From Spirodela intermedia (lineage: Eukaryota > Streptophyta > Magnoliopsida > Alismatales > Araceae), in NCBI GenBank assembly GCA_902729315.2, contig LR746267.1, positions 8,434,424 to 8,498,423 of the forward strand: 64,000 bases of DNA, given 5' to 3'. A program made the translations under genes and the position numbers. The notes under the pieces were generated by a model. The model made no database searches. It was given only the letters and a program-made list of their open reading frames with translations, and was not told the origin of the DNA. This document shows positions 15,001 through 25,213 of this stretch, piece by piece (within the stretch, counting starts at the first letter, position 1; each line of letters starts with the position of its first letter).

Positions 15001-16628
15001 TTAACCTCAGTCTTACAATACTCATGTATTGTCTTTGATTTTTCATATGTATTCAATTACTTGTTTTTTCAGTGCAAGTAATGAAAGAACATTTCAGGTC
15101 AAATATCTCTGGTTACTCTTTGATTTGGCAGTCGGTCCCAACAACATTGTCGAGAATGGACCATATAAGTATGGGCACATCATCCTCTTTGTTATTTATA
15201 TTTCTGGTTGCGATGCGATTAACCTTTACTGTCTCTGTTCTATCAAAATCCCATGCAGGTATATCTTCAGTACAGAAGGCCACTTGCTCCCTGCTTCTCC
15301 TGAAATATCTCTAGTGAATGAACGCTGCTCTTACTTAGGAGCATTATGCTGGGACACTGGAAAGAAGAAGCATGACATGCCTTCTAGTCATCAAGAAATA
15401 AATAATTCCAGATTCCACGATCAGGCTTACAGTGGTTCCCATGCCAGATATCTCAACAAGCCGAGTTTTGATTCTCATATGAAATCAAGAGAGTCTCATT
15501 CGGCTTCAGGTTTTATTAAGGCAAGTACTCTGAGACACCTGTGATCTTTGGTTTTAACACGATGCCGACATTAGATAGTCTTGATCTCTCTCCCGTCTTG
15601 GGAACCAAAAACTTGCCTCGTTGGCACTTTTCCTTTGGATCTTTTGTGGAGGAAATTTATCCGTTAGTGCTGAAGCTTAACAGTTCTTGAGTGGTGTAAA
15701 CTCGTATTGGTTGATCATATTTCTTTAAACCTCAACAGAATTTTTCCATAAAAAGTTCATGAAATGTTTTTTTGGTAAGTTTCACTGTGCACGTTTATCC
15801 CGTTCCCTACAAATGTTTAATGGGGTGGTTTTGCAATTTTTAGGCGTATAAATAAATAACTTATCGGACAATGCCATCATGTGTAAGTCGTTTTTTGCAG
15901 AGTTTTGTAAAAATACAAGGACCAATGCAGAGTAGAAGGCAGTTAGTAGTGGTGATAAGAGACAGATTGTGGCATTGAGAGATGGAGGAGGTTTCTTATT
16001 TGCTCCCAAGAGACTGCTTTCTTTCTTGTTCTTCCCCATTTGAATGATGCCCAGAGTCTCTTTTTCCTTTTTTATCTTCTCTTTCTACTCTAATTTCCTT
16101 CCAAGTTTATTTTTGAAGGAATTGAATTTCTCTTTCTTGGGTTTTTTCCGGTTTTATTTGGTGTGGTTTGCTGAGAGTGATCCATCAATTAGACATTGCC
16201 AAAGAGGATGTACTCTTAAAATACTATTTGAAGGCTGATTTTGATCCAAGGTAGCCTGTCATGGTTAAGTTGTGATCTCATATGATTTCTAATCTGCCTC
16301 AAGTTAAGATAGTATTCTACAGCTTTTCGTTGGGATCATCTGAAATAATCCGTCGTCCTCTTTTTCATTATGGCAGGGCTCTTGCTCAGGGCTGGATCAT
16401 GGCCAGAAGTTTGGCATATCATATAAGCCTGAAGCAGAAAGAACCCATGAAAGTCAGGGTGAGAGTCAGCAAGAGAATGACCTCCCCCAGAGACACTCCG
16501 TGGTCTTGGTTTCTGATTTAAATGTTAAGCATGCAGTTGATTATGTTAATGATGACATCAAATCTGGGTCACATCGAGGTATCCAAAGCATGGCTCAGAT
16601 TACAGAAAACGAAGATTCTGAAGAATAA
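3057..16628 (+). CDS. MNS4: ER degradation-enhancing alpha-mannosidase-like protein (GH47, EDEM type)
   Basis: GH47 mannosidase of the EDEM group, which trims mannose from N-glycans on misfolded glycoproteins in the ER and so marks them for ER-associated degradation. Seventeen exons are in phase: 3057-3188, 4453-4572, 4660-4752, 6393-6479, 7743-7833, 8700-8755, 9648-9720, 10259-10368, 11592-11642, 12795-12883, 12983-13064, 13145-13258, 13345-13424, 14699-14834, 15098-15168, 15259-15520 and 16377-16628. They give 632 residues. The chosen Met starts an Arg-rich n-region and a hydrophobic signal sequence (residues 10-30). GH47 hallmarks follow: [78 protein letters not shown], and the EDEM-type FSTEGHLLP. 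The tail beyond about residue 480 is hydrophilic and variable. Intron 16 begins GC, not GT. MNS4 rather than MNS5 is favoured by the neighbouring Aux/IAA and channel genes. Confidence 0.92.
9746..10134. repeat. Scrambled short duplications in MNS4 intron 7
   Basis: The intron after exon 9648-9720 carries exact short copies of the exon just before it. A 20-base copy of 9699-9718 lies at 9808-9827, and an 18-base copy of 9660-9677 lies at 9832-9849. A chimeric piece at 9770-9787 joins two exon fragments. Two intron segments are also repeated: ACCAGGTCATCGTCT at 9746 and 9895, and TCATCGTCTATTCATTATGT at 9901-9920 and 10115-10134. No open frame continues through the copies, so they are not extra exons. 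Confidence 0.85.
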
Positions 16629-19562
16629 CGTGAGATGAATCTCCAATGAAATTCTTCAGGTAAACCTGTCGAAGGCTCAAATCTGATGTAACCTCGAGGG
16701 AATGCGTAATCGATGCAACCTCCACAGTCAAAATGGTACTGAGAAACAGAGGATCACCGGAACTCGTGCTTCATCATCTTCCTCCGGAGAGAGAAAGGGA
16801 GAAAGATAGGCTGCTGACGACAACAAGATAGACCCAGTAACGATGTATTCCTTCATACTTTGCGGGAGACTAGATAATGTTTTCTGTATATTCGTCAGGT
16901 ATTTAACTTTTCTTGAGTTCAGTCTGAACATGATCTTGGGGGAATCCAAAGCAGGCAGAGGTGGAAGTCGAAGGGATTCTATGCGGGTGTGGATTTCGCT
17001 TCCATTTCCTCTTGATCATGTTTGCTTAGTCTTCTTTTAGAAGCCTGATCTTCGTCAGATTTCGGTTCAGTTTGACTTCATTCTTTTCCCCTTAAAGCAT
17101 AGGACGGTAAGCTTTGAGGGGTGCTAGTTGTGTTGCCATCACTTCAGGAACGACAAAATCAAGCTGACGGCATAGCCAGCTAACAACATTACGGGATTTC
17201 TGTGTCATATTTTCTGACTTCTAACGTCAGTGCAGATCTAAACGTTTCAAAGAACATCTGCCGCTCATTTTACGTTCAAGTTCCCTTTTCCCGTTTGTGT
17301 GGCTCACCTAGTTCAAGATCACGTGCACATTCCTGTCATTTTGTTATCAGTGACGATTAGTTCTTAATAATGATAAAACATTCTTCGTCAAAATCACTAG
17401 GATTTATTATTTATGATTGTGTTGCTTTTGGCTTGTGCTATGAATTTCACAAATATTTATTTATTTACAGTGTCAAGTTGCAAAATATCACATTCTATAG
17501 GTTTGACCGGGATTGGAACCCATGATACGAAAATAATACACTAGCTCTAGATCGGACTTGCATATAAGTACCTACATGTGCATGTATATGTAGATGGGTA
17601 GCTATGTCACGTGCTTATGCATCTTACTGAATTACCACTTTTAGAAAGTGAATGACTAATAAACGGAAAGTTAGTCAAGTCGGTGTTTTTCTTAGATTTT
17701 CCCGAATTTAGCAGGATCGGCATTAAATGCTTGGATCCAATTTGGAAAGCCCGAAGCGGAAACGTTCCTATTTGGAGATACAATCAATTATCTTTCTAGT
17801 TGCTCGCAATAACACAAAGTATTTTTCAAGAATAAGTGGGCGTTCAGAAATATCATAATTTCTCTAGAATAATGTGAATGTGTTGTATCTGTCAAGGCCT
17901 ACGGCCTAGCCTGTCAATGGGTTGGCTGGATCCTGGCTAATGGTGTGACCGGGTCAACCTGTACTCTTGCGTAGATTATCGGTCCTACATGGCAACTACC
18001 CGTGTAAGTCAACTCTTGAAGGAAGGAAAGGACAAAGTACTCAGCTAGGTTTCAATGACTAACCAAGCCCATTCATAAGCCTGGATCAACTTAAAGTTTT
18101 AGCTCCTCGTCATGGAGTTCTTATCTTAGCAATATTTATGATCCTGTCTTCTGAATGCATAAGGGGTTATTTTCACGCCCCTTTACGGTCTAAGGTTTTC
18201 GGACTTTTGTGTGCATTCTTCTTTAGTTGCATGGGAACGTTTGGGATTTCCAACGAGGTGTTTTCAGATGAAAGCTTTGAACGCTCTGGGACTTGTTCTT
18301 TCGGTTCTTTTCGTTTCCTTGTATGATAGCAATTAACTCTATAGCTTACTGTTTTCTCATTTGTTAATTCAATCATCGGCAACATGGTATGAGTTTAATG
18401 ATTGGTTCATAAAATCATGACTTTCAGTTTGACCTCTCTACTTCAGAAAATGTCAAAGTTTAAAGCCTGGGCTATGTCAGCTTGGTATATCAAAAACTCA
18501 CAACTTCTTGCACTGTTTTAGTTAAATTAACGCGTATGCTAGGCTTATTACCCTACGAATCAATACATCTCACGATTTCTAATAATGCCAAGCTGAAACC
18601 GTCCAAGCCTATCATACGCATTAATTATTGAAGGCTTGTAAGACCAACGGCGAATCGCTCACCTAGAATGATTGGTCATTTAAATGTGGCGCATAATTCA
18701 CGCTCAGTTGTGTACATTCTTGTCAATGTATGCAAGATTACCCACACATGGTCGTTCACATATTTGTTAACTAGAGACTGGAAATCACCGAAAAGGGTCA
18801 TCGCGATCGGGTTCCAACGGGGCATTGGTTCGCTACGGGGGGATCCAGACGCGGAAGGGTCTCCCCGCTCACTGGTGGTCTGATTGTTGAACATAAGACA
18901 CCGGCTGAAGGTGGAATAAGGGGTTTGCATGATGCATGCGGTTCTCTTTTAGCCGGACCCCTCAAAGTGCGCAAAGGGCAGCGCATTCTTATGAATATGG
19001 TAACAAGAAGAGGGAGATTAAACGAAATTACCAAGGTGAAATGTGCCTACCGGATTAGGAAATCACCCGGACGTTTGGTTGCGTTGGTCTGACCAAGCAT
19101 CTGGGTTCCACACCGTGACAGCAAATTCTGCTGACCCAGCTATGAAAACAAAAAACACCCAGCCCTAAGTCCTTCGTGAGGTTATTTTTTCGGTGAATGA
19201 ACTGATCATTTGGCTCTTATTGCTTATGATAGTATTATTAGGTGAATTTTTTGTTGGGTCAACGCTAGACTTTCAATTTGTCCTCTTTGTTATCGGCAGA
19301 AGATCTGCAAGGGAGAGCCGTGACAAATTAACGTGAATTTTTTTTTCGGGTAATCAGCAAAATCTTCCGCCACTTGTGATTTTCAGCTTCCTTATTTTAC
19401 GATGGCAGATGGGGATACACAACGTGGCCACCAATGGGCTCAAAGCCAGTCGTTGGTGCCAGAAAACAAAATGCCATCCCGTCTCTCCCAACAAGGAGGC
19501 TAGGAGAAAAAAAAAACTCCCTAACCTACCTCATCTTTCCACAGCTTCAGAGGTACGTTTAC
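16629..19562. other. Intergenic region, MNS4 to first Aux/IAA gene
   Basis: About 2.9 kb with no recognisable gene. The left part should hold the MNS4 3' UTR. Around 17880-18110 and 18780-19090 the DNA is more GC-rich and looks unlike its surroundings, possibly an old mobile-element remnant, but I see no protein domain or terminal repeat that would name one. A hairpin-forming inverted repeat lies at 18527-18624. Confidence 0.5.
18527..18624. repeat. Imperfect inverted repeat (20-bp stem)
   Basis: The arm 18527-18546 and the reverse complement of 18605-18624 agree at 18 of 20 positions, separated by a 58-base loop. A shorter pair (CAGCTTGG near 18479 against CCAAGCTG near 18591) nests badly with it. 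It could be a small MITE remnant or a transcribed hairpin; nothing in the sequence decides. Confidence 0.6.
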
Positions 19563-20403
19563 CTATAAACGCAGCCCTCTAGCCTCGGACCATTTCATTA
19601 TCCTCAGCCTCTTACACGAAGATGTGAACATCCTGCAGAGTATATCCCGATCATCGTTAGCCTCCCTAGTATCATCAGAAAAAGGAAAGTGAGTGATTTG
19701 CTGACGTGCTTACTCCCATGGAACATCTCCTGCCAGCATCCAGTCTCCGTCCTTGTCTTCATAAATGATGACGTCGCGTTCCAAGCTTGTCTTCCCTTCT
19801 GCACCGTAGAACCCCCCGAGGACGCACCTGAACATGCCTTCCATGGCTTCGCGAAAATCCTTGTAGCCCTTGTAGGCTTTCAGGTCGATCTTCCTCAGGT
19901 AAGGGGCTCCGTCCATCCTCACCTTCACGTAGAGACCAGGGGCCTCGTTCTCCGTGTTCCTCCCAGGAAGACAGTTCTTCCTGTAGGATCGAATTGGAGG
20001 CCACCCCACCACCTGTGTCCTGCAAACATAAATTGGACTCATGAACGTATGACCTCGAAATCAGACTCGCAAATCTGAACAAAAATTTAAAATGATCCAT
20101 TTCTCCTTGTCCAGAAAGGATCAGGTTGTCCACGAGCGCTTACTTGGTTGCAGGTGCGATATCTTGCCCGCTCTCTGCGCCGCCAGCGTCAGTACCGTCT
20201 CCCCAGGACCCGCTCTCCTCGTCCACCTCAGACAGCGTTCTCTTGCCACCCCTATTGGTCGACGCCATCGGCTTCAAGGGCTCGTCATCAACCGTTCCAG
20301 GCAAGCCGAGTCTCAGTTCCGTCGCCAAGAGCTTGCCGGAGTCCCCCTCGTAGCTCCCCTTACCTTCCATACCTTCGCCAGAGGTCCGACGGAAGGCATC
20401 CAT
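19563..20403 (-). CDS. Aux/IAA transcriptional repressor, short IAA1/2/3/4-like class
   Basis: Short-lived nuclear repressor that binds ARF factors and is degraded through TIR1/AFB when auxin is present. Three exons on the minus strand (20403-20144, 20019-19714, 19632-19563) give 211 residues. Domain I is the EAR motif LRLGLPG (residues 30-36). Domain II is the degron [13 protein letters not shown] (from residue 90), with Ile where Val is usual. Domain III is [20 protein letters not shown], and domain IV is [19 protein letters not shown]. The protein ends in [17 protein letters not shown], the EARGL-type ending of the small IAA1-4 class. Domains III and IV share one exon, whereas the neighbouring Aux/IAA gene has an intron there. 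A second in-frame Met at 20370 has better start context (G at -3 and +4), so the first 11 residues are uncertain. Confidence 0.93.
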
Positions 20404-20446
20404 TAAAGTAGGTATGGTGGGGGGGTGATGAGGAGGTTGGGGGTTG

Positions 20447-20454
20447 TTATATAG
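20447..20454 (-). promoter_or_regulatory. TATA box of the first Aux/IAA gene
   Basis: CTATATAA on the minus strand, 44-51 bases upstream of the ATG at 20403. A start of transcription about 30 bases downstream leaves a leader of only about 15-20 bases before that ATG and about 50 bases before the Met at 20370. That favours the inner start slightly. Confidence 0.6.
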
Positions 20455-20554
20455 AATGGCATCCCTTAAAGTATACCAAAGGAGGGGGACATCTCTGGGC
20501 ATTGTACTCTTCCTCTCGTTACAGCACAGAGAGGGGAGCCGTCATGGACAGCTA

Positions 20555-20560
20555 TGTCGG
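20555..20560 (+). promoter_or_regulatory. TGTCGG auxin response element candidate
   Basis: TGTCGG, a high-affinity ARF-binding hexamer, lies about 150 bases upstream of the first Aux/IAA start. Aux/IAA genes of this class are typically auxin-induced, so the position makes sense. A single hexamer is weak evidence. Confidence 0.35.
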
Positions 20561-22704
20561 TCGGCCACCTGGGGTGGATGAGGGACCCTCTCCATCATCT
20601 GTCTTCCCAACAAAGGTAGCTCTAGCTGACCAAGGTTCACCATGAGCACAACCTAGTCTCCAAAAAACCAACTCTCAGTAAACTTTGCATCATACGATTA
20701 GGGTTCCTAATACCGAATCAGCCCCTTAAGAAGACCTCTGATGAAGCCACCGGCGTTACTGATAAAGAAACCGAAGGAACTGTGCCCGTCTCCATGCTGA
20801 TGTCGATGCAAATATAGCGGTAGGATACTGCTGCTGTTCCAAAGAAGAGATGGGTGTCGAAGATCAGATTAACAAGGGCAGGTTCCAGTATCTGTTGATA
20901 AAGAATGAAAATTTTCTACGTGAAAATTATTTGCGGCCGTCACATCGGATTGGGTTCTCTATGGATTCGGACACCACGCCGAGTAACTAAACTTATCTTC
21001 CCACTACAAATTATTTCGCTTTTAAACAGATCGTTTTGAATAGACGCCAATGCTGACACGTGTCATCACCATGGGCTAGATAGATCTTGTCGCCCATCCG
21101 GATAGGATCAATCTTTTCTCGAGATAAAAATAAGAATTCAAATTCCTCTGCCCTTTTAAGTGCGATTATGAGTCCTACTGTTTGAATCACTAAAGTATTA
21201 GGTGAGCTTAGTAGGCGGCCTCCCCCGTTTTCATCCCCTTAAATTTACTCCTAGATGACTTTAGTTTGACGCTTAAGAGATTCGTTAAAAAAAATTAGGC
21301 ATGTAATCGTGTAGCATGTAGGATAAGGATATCAGACCCTATCTAGGCGGTGATATGGTCACATTGTATCCTCAATTTCCTGATTTTAGATGCATATAGA
21401 AATCTTATTTTTCAAATATTACAGTAAGCTTCATTAGGTCTATGGCTATTTAGTGAAAAATCAAACAAGGAAATAATTATTACATTAGTCAACCAAAAAT
21501 GTATTTCATTTGAAGCCACAGGTAAATAATTCACCACATGCTTTAAACCTATTATCAAATATCTTTCTAGTTTGCTTAGATGGTAGGGACTCACCTCTCA
21601 ACTAATAATTAATTGGAGAATTGATGCTTGTATCTTTCTATCCAAGGCATGGAGAAAAATAGCAAATAACTAGTGATGGTTTGGTTCATACGGTCTTAAC
21701 CCGTAGAGGAAAAAGAACATGAAAAAGAGAAATATTTGATATGGAGAGTTCATATCATTCATATAATCAGTAAAAGAATCGTGATTATATGATAAATCAT
21801 GAAGCAAGTATAATTTTGGAACATGGCTGATGGGCGTGCACTGCCCCAGGAATCATCTAGTTAGCTTATTTTCGTTGAGCATAGCGAGATGGTCAGTGTC
21901 AGCCAACGACATCAAAAAAATCTCAAGGACAAGATTTTGGGATCTCCAGTAATCCTTATTAGACTATCTCTTGATCCATCCAACACTAGAAAAAAAATCA
22001 GACGTTATCAAGACGGTACTGGGGCATGAAAGTATTAAATCAATATGCTATTTTATTATCTTGAGTTGGTTTGAGTGGAGGAAGAATGAAGGAGATACTT
22101 AAACTAGTGTCATACATATTCATTGGCCTACGCTAAGTTTAATTCAAATCTAGTCCCTCAAAGAACAGCTGGTAGAATTCAATCCTGTAATGTGATATAA
22201 AAACCATTTCTGTTGTGAATATATATGAGCTAGTAGCTAGGAAAATTTTGGCGCTACTCTGAGAACAGCGTTCGGCGGGGGGATATTCTCCTCGGGACAG
22301 CGAACGCGTTTGAAAGGATCCTGTCAGCTGCGCGGACTTGCATGGATCAGTTGGGACCGCGCACGTGCCTTGTCTATACTAGTAATAATCGTGTGCACCT
22401 ATACTGTTTCGGACTATAAATGGACCTTCTTCCTCTAGCGTTTACTTGGAGCGTCGACAATGGAACCCGTTAAGTTTAACTCGCCAAATCGACATCAACA
22501 TGGGTCAGAGACCCCTTTACGAAACATGATTACATCCGACGAATAGATTACTCAAAATTAAGAGAATTCTCCGCATTTATACTCTCGCCAATTTAGAAGT
22601 TTCAATAAACGGCATACAGTTTGAGAAATGTGGAATTATATAGGTTATTTAGGATTTTCAACGGGGTAAGTGCCCTCCGGTGTAATCCTTCACTGGACAA
22701 GCGC

Positions 22705-22737
22705 CTCTCTCTCTCTCTCTCTCGCTCTCGCTCTCGC
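22705..22737. repeat. (CT)n microsatellite with CTCTCG interruptions
   Basis: A dinucleotide tract that degrades into CTCTCG units at its right end. Confidence 0.9.
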
Positions 22738-23596
22738 ACGAGTGCAATCACTAGATAGAAGGTCAATTCGATTATTTATACAGCCAGCCAAGCGCAGGTG
22801 TTGAATCCATGGAGCCCCACCACGTTAGCCAGCCCTGGACCACGGCGGTAGCCGAAGGGGAACTTGCCCATCCCACCCAATGCGGGAGCCGCAAGCATTC
22901 AAAGTCGCCAGGTCATCTGCCCCTGGCCATGCGAGGAGACTCTGGGCAGCGAAAGGGCCGGCGTCATGACAGGCAGCACACCGACAAGGGTAGCCTTTTC
23001 TCTGGTCCGCCAGGCATACCCGGAGATCTTCCCTTTCTGAGGCTCTCCTACTAGTTCATTTCTATCAGCAACAAACGAACGTCCGCTCAGTTGATTCACA
23101 AAGATCCCCCCCTTGACTCCTCTTTTGTCCAAGCTTGATCTCCTCTTACGTCCTCTCTTTCACCTCACTTCTCCCCCTCCCATCTGGGGACAGACGGAGG
23201 CTGTCATGGCGAAATGCGGCAGACACACGAAACGCAGGTGAACCCGGACCCTGTCCTATCATCTGTCATCACACGTGCGCTGTTTTCCGCAAGCTTGCAT
23301 GGCGGTGGGTGGTGGAAAGCCAGCATGATGAGTCTCCTCCGTCATGTGAAGCTCTAAACGCGAAGCCAGAGAAGAGACCAAGGAAGAAGAAGGCGACTCT
23401 CTACCTGCACCTTCCCACCTTGTCTGCCTAGTGTTCGTGTGCAAGCCTGTGAGAAGATGAAGCACGTGGGGTTGCCTATCTGAAACCATCATTTATTAAT
23501 TTCCCGTCTTCTCATCTTTCCTCTCAGCCTTCCGTTCTTCTCACAGTCAACCCTGCTCCATACATACTGATATTTTATTGTCACCCACGTAGTATT

Positions 23597-23600
<4 letters not shown>

Positions 23601-23638
<38 letters not shown>
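23601..23638. repeat. (CT)19 microsatellite
   Basis: A perfect CT run, followed by TTTCTCTTTCTCT and a C-rich stretch to about 23664. Confidence 0.95.
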
Positions 23639-23645
<7 letters not shown>

Positions 23646-25213
23646 TCTCTCCCCCCCGCCCCCCAAAGAGTTAATCTCAGACTCTGTTTTTCAATTTTTT
23701 ATGTATTTTTAAAGTCGGGAGTCTTGTATAATAAGAAAACGTAGCTCATGGACAAGCATCGCTACAAATTATAAAAATACGATAATACGAGAAAATACTG
23801 GTATTTTCTTCTGCGTAATAAAGTAATGACAATGACCTTGAGAGAGCCCTCAGCGAGATCCAACCACTTCACTAACTACAATGAAAAATTCATCACACAC
23901 GCGTCAGGAAACCACGCAGGGGTTCTCGGGTTTTATGCATCACGTTCTACACAACAAGGAACAGCGGACATGCGAACAGACACGAGTGGCCACAATCTGC
24001 AGCTTTTCATTTCGCCTGTGCCCACTTGATGCGTAACCCTATCTTCTTAGCCCGTAGGGAAGGAAAGAAATAGTAAAATGGGCCACTATGTTTCAGCGAG
24101 AGGTCTCTAATGGCTCAGCGTAAGGCCCACTAACTCCTAACACGTGTGTGAACTCTTCGCCTCCTATTATCGCATATGTGCAAGATGCGGACTACTAAGA
24201 GTTCTCCCCATGCATCGGCTCATCCACCTCTTCTGTGCTCTCCATGCTATTCCAATCTTTTTCTAGGTTCTCTCTCCAATCTCCTCTGGCGAGACCATGA
24301 AAATCAAACGGGTTCGGCACCGCACATGTTGAGAACCTGTGTTTTTTTATTAAAAACATTATTTTGATGAAGATTTGGCACTGTAAGTCACGATCAAAGA
24401 AACTAATAGAGATTCAGACCGCCACGACAAGTGCCAAACATACGTTGGGAGATGAGACCGATGAGAAAATTAATCATTATGAAAATAATGAAGAGTGGAA
24501 CCATATAAGCGAAATATTGGTTTTAATCGTCGAATCTTGGCATTGATGTAATTACTTTTTTGTACTATTTTGTATGAATAATCTCATGACAGGGATAAAA
24601 TTCGCAACCATATCATAGAAGGACAGAGTTGAAGTCTAATACCGAGACCTAAAACAAAATTCGCAACAACTTTAAAAAATCTAACAGCTGTCCTTCCTAG
24701 TGCCTTGGGATTGCCCTATAGCATCTCGTGGGAACTACCAGCACATTAAAGGTCGTCCACCGTCCCCAGAAAGGCTGGGCTGTCTACTTGATCGAGAGAA
24801 GGGACGGGTGCGGCTAAGCAGACAGCGTAGAGGCGGCTTGGTCACCCACACACATGGCCTGTTCCCCGGCCCCCGCTGGCCCTGCGAAGGCTGAAGGAGG
24901 ACCGTAGATGACCGAGCTGAGAATATCGTGGTTGCGAGCCACAATCTCTTCTTTATTCTTATAAACCGGAAACCGATGAGAGTGGGACACAGGAGATATC
25001 AGATTATTCAACATGAGCACACAGGCAAGAGGACAGACGCCGTCAGTTATCTGCTTCCTGTCAGAGAGACACGAGAACAGAAAACCAGGGGAAAGAGAGA
25101 AGGATCATGTGGTGGTTCTATGGTACTCGCACAAACTCATACAAGAACACGGTACGGACACATTTGGCTGACATGGCCGATCCAGAATCCACGCCTCTTG
25201 TCGCCTAGGTGGG

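Larger units (their letters stand above)
20561..25213. other. Intergenic region between the two Aux/IAA genes
   Basis: About 4.6 kb without a supported gene. The right-hand end of the first Aux/IAA promoter, several GC-rich patches (22250-22400, 22800-23460, 24700-25230) and two CT tracts (22705-22737 and 23601-23638) are present. The open frames here are short, lack domains and have no splice context. A CACGTG G-box core occurs near 22361. Confidence 0.5.

Noticed and set aside
17505-17530. GGGATTGGAACCCATG resembling a tRNA T-arm
   Set aside because: No matching acceptor, D or anticodon arms are found on either strand.
22809-23431. Several 75-100 codon frames between the Aux/IAA genes
   Set aside because: No homology, no splice or promoter context, and low-complexity composition.
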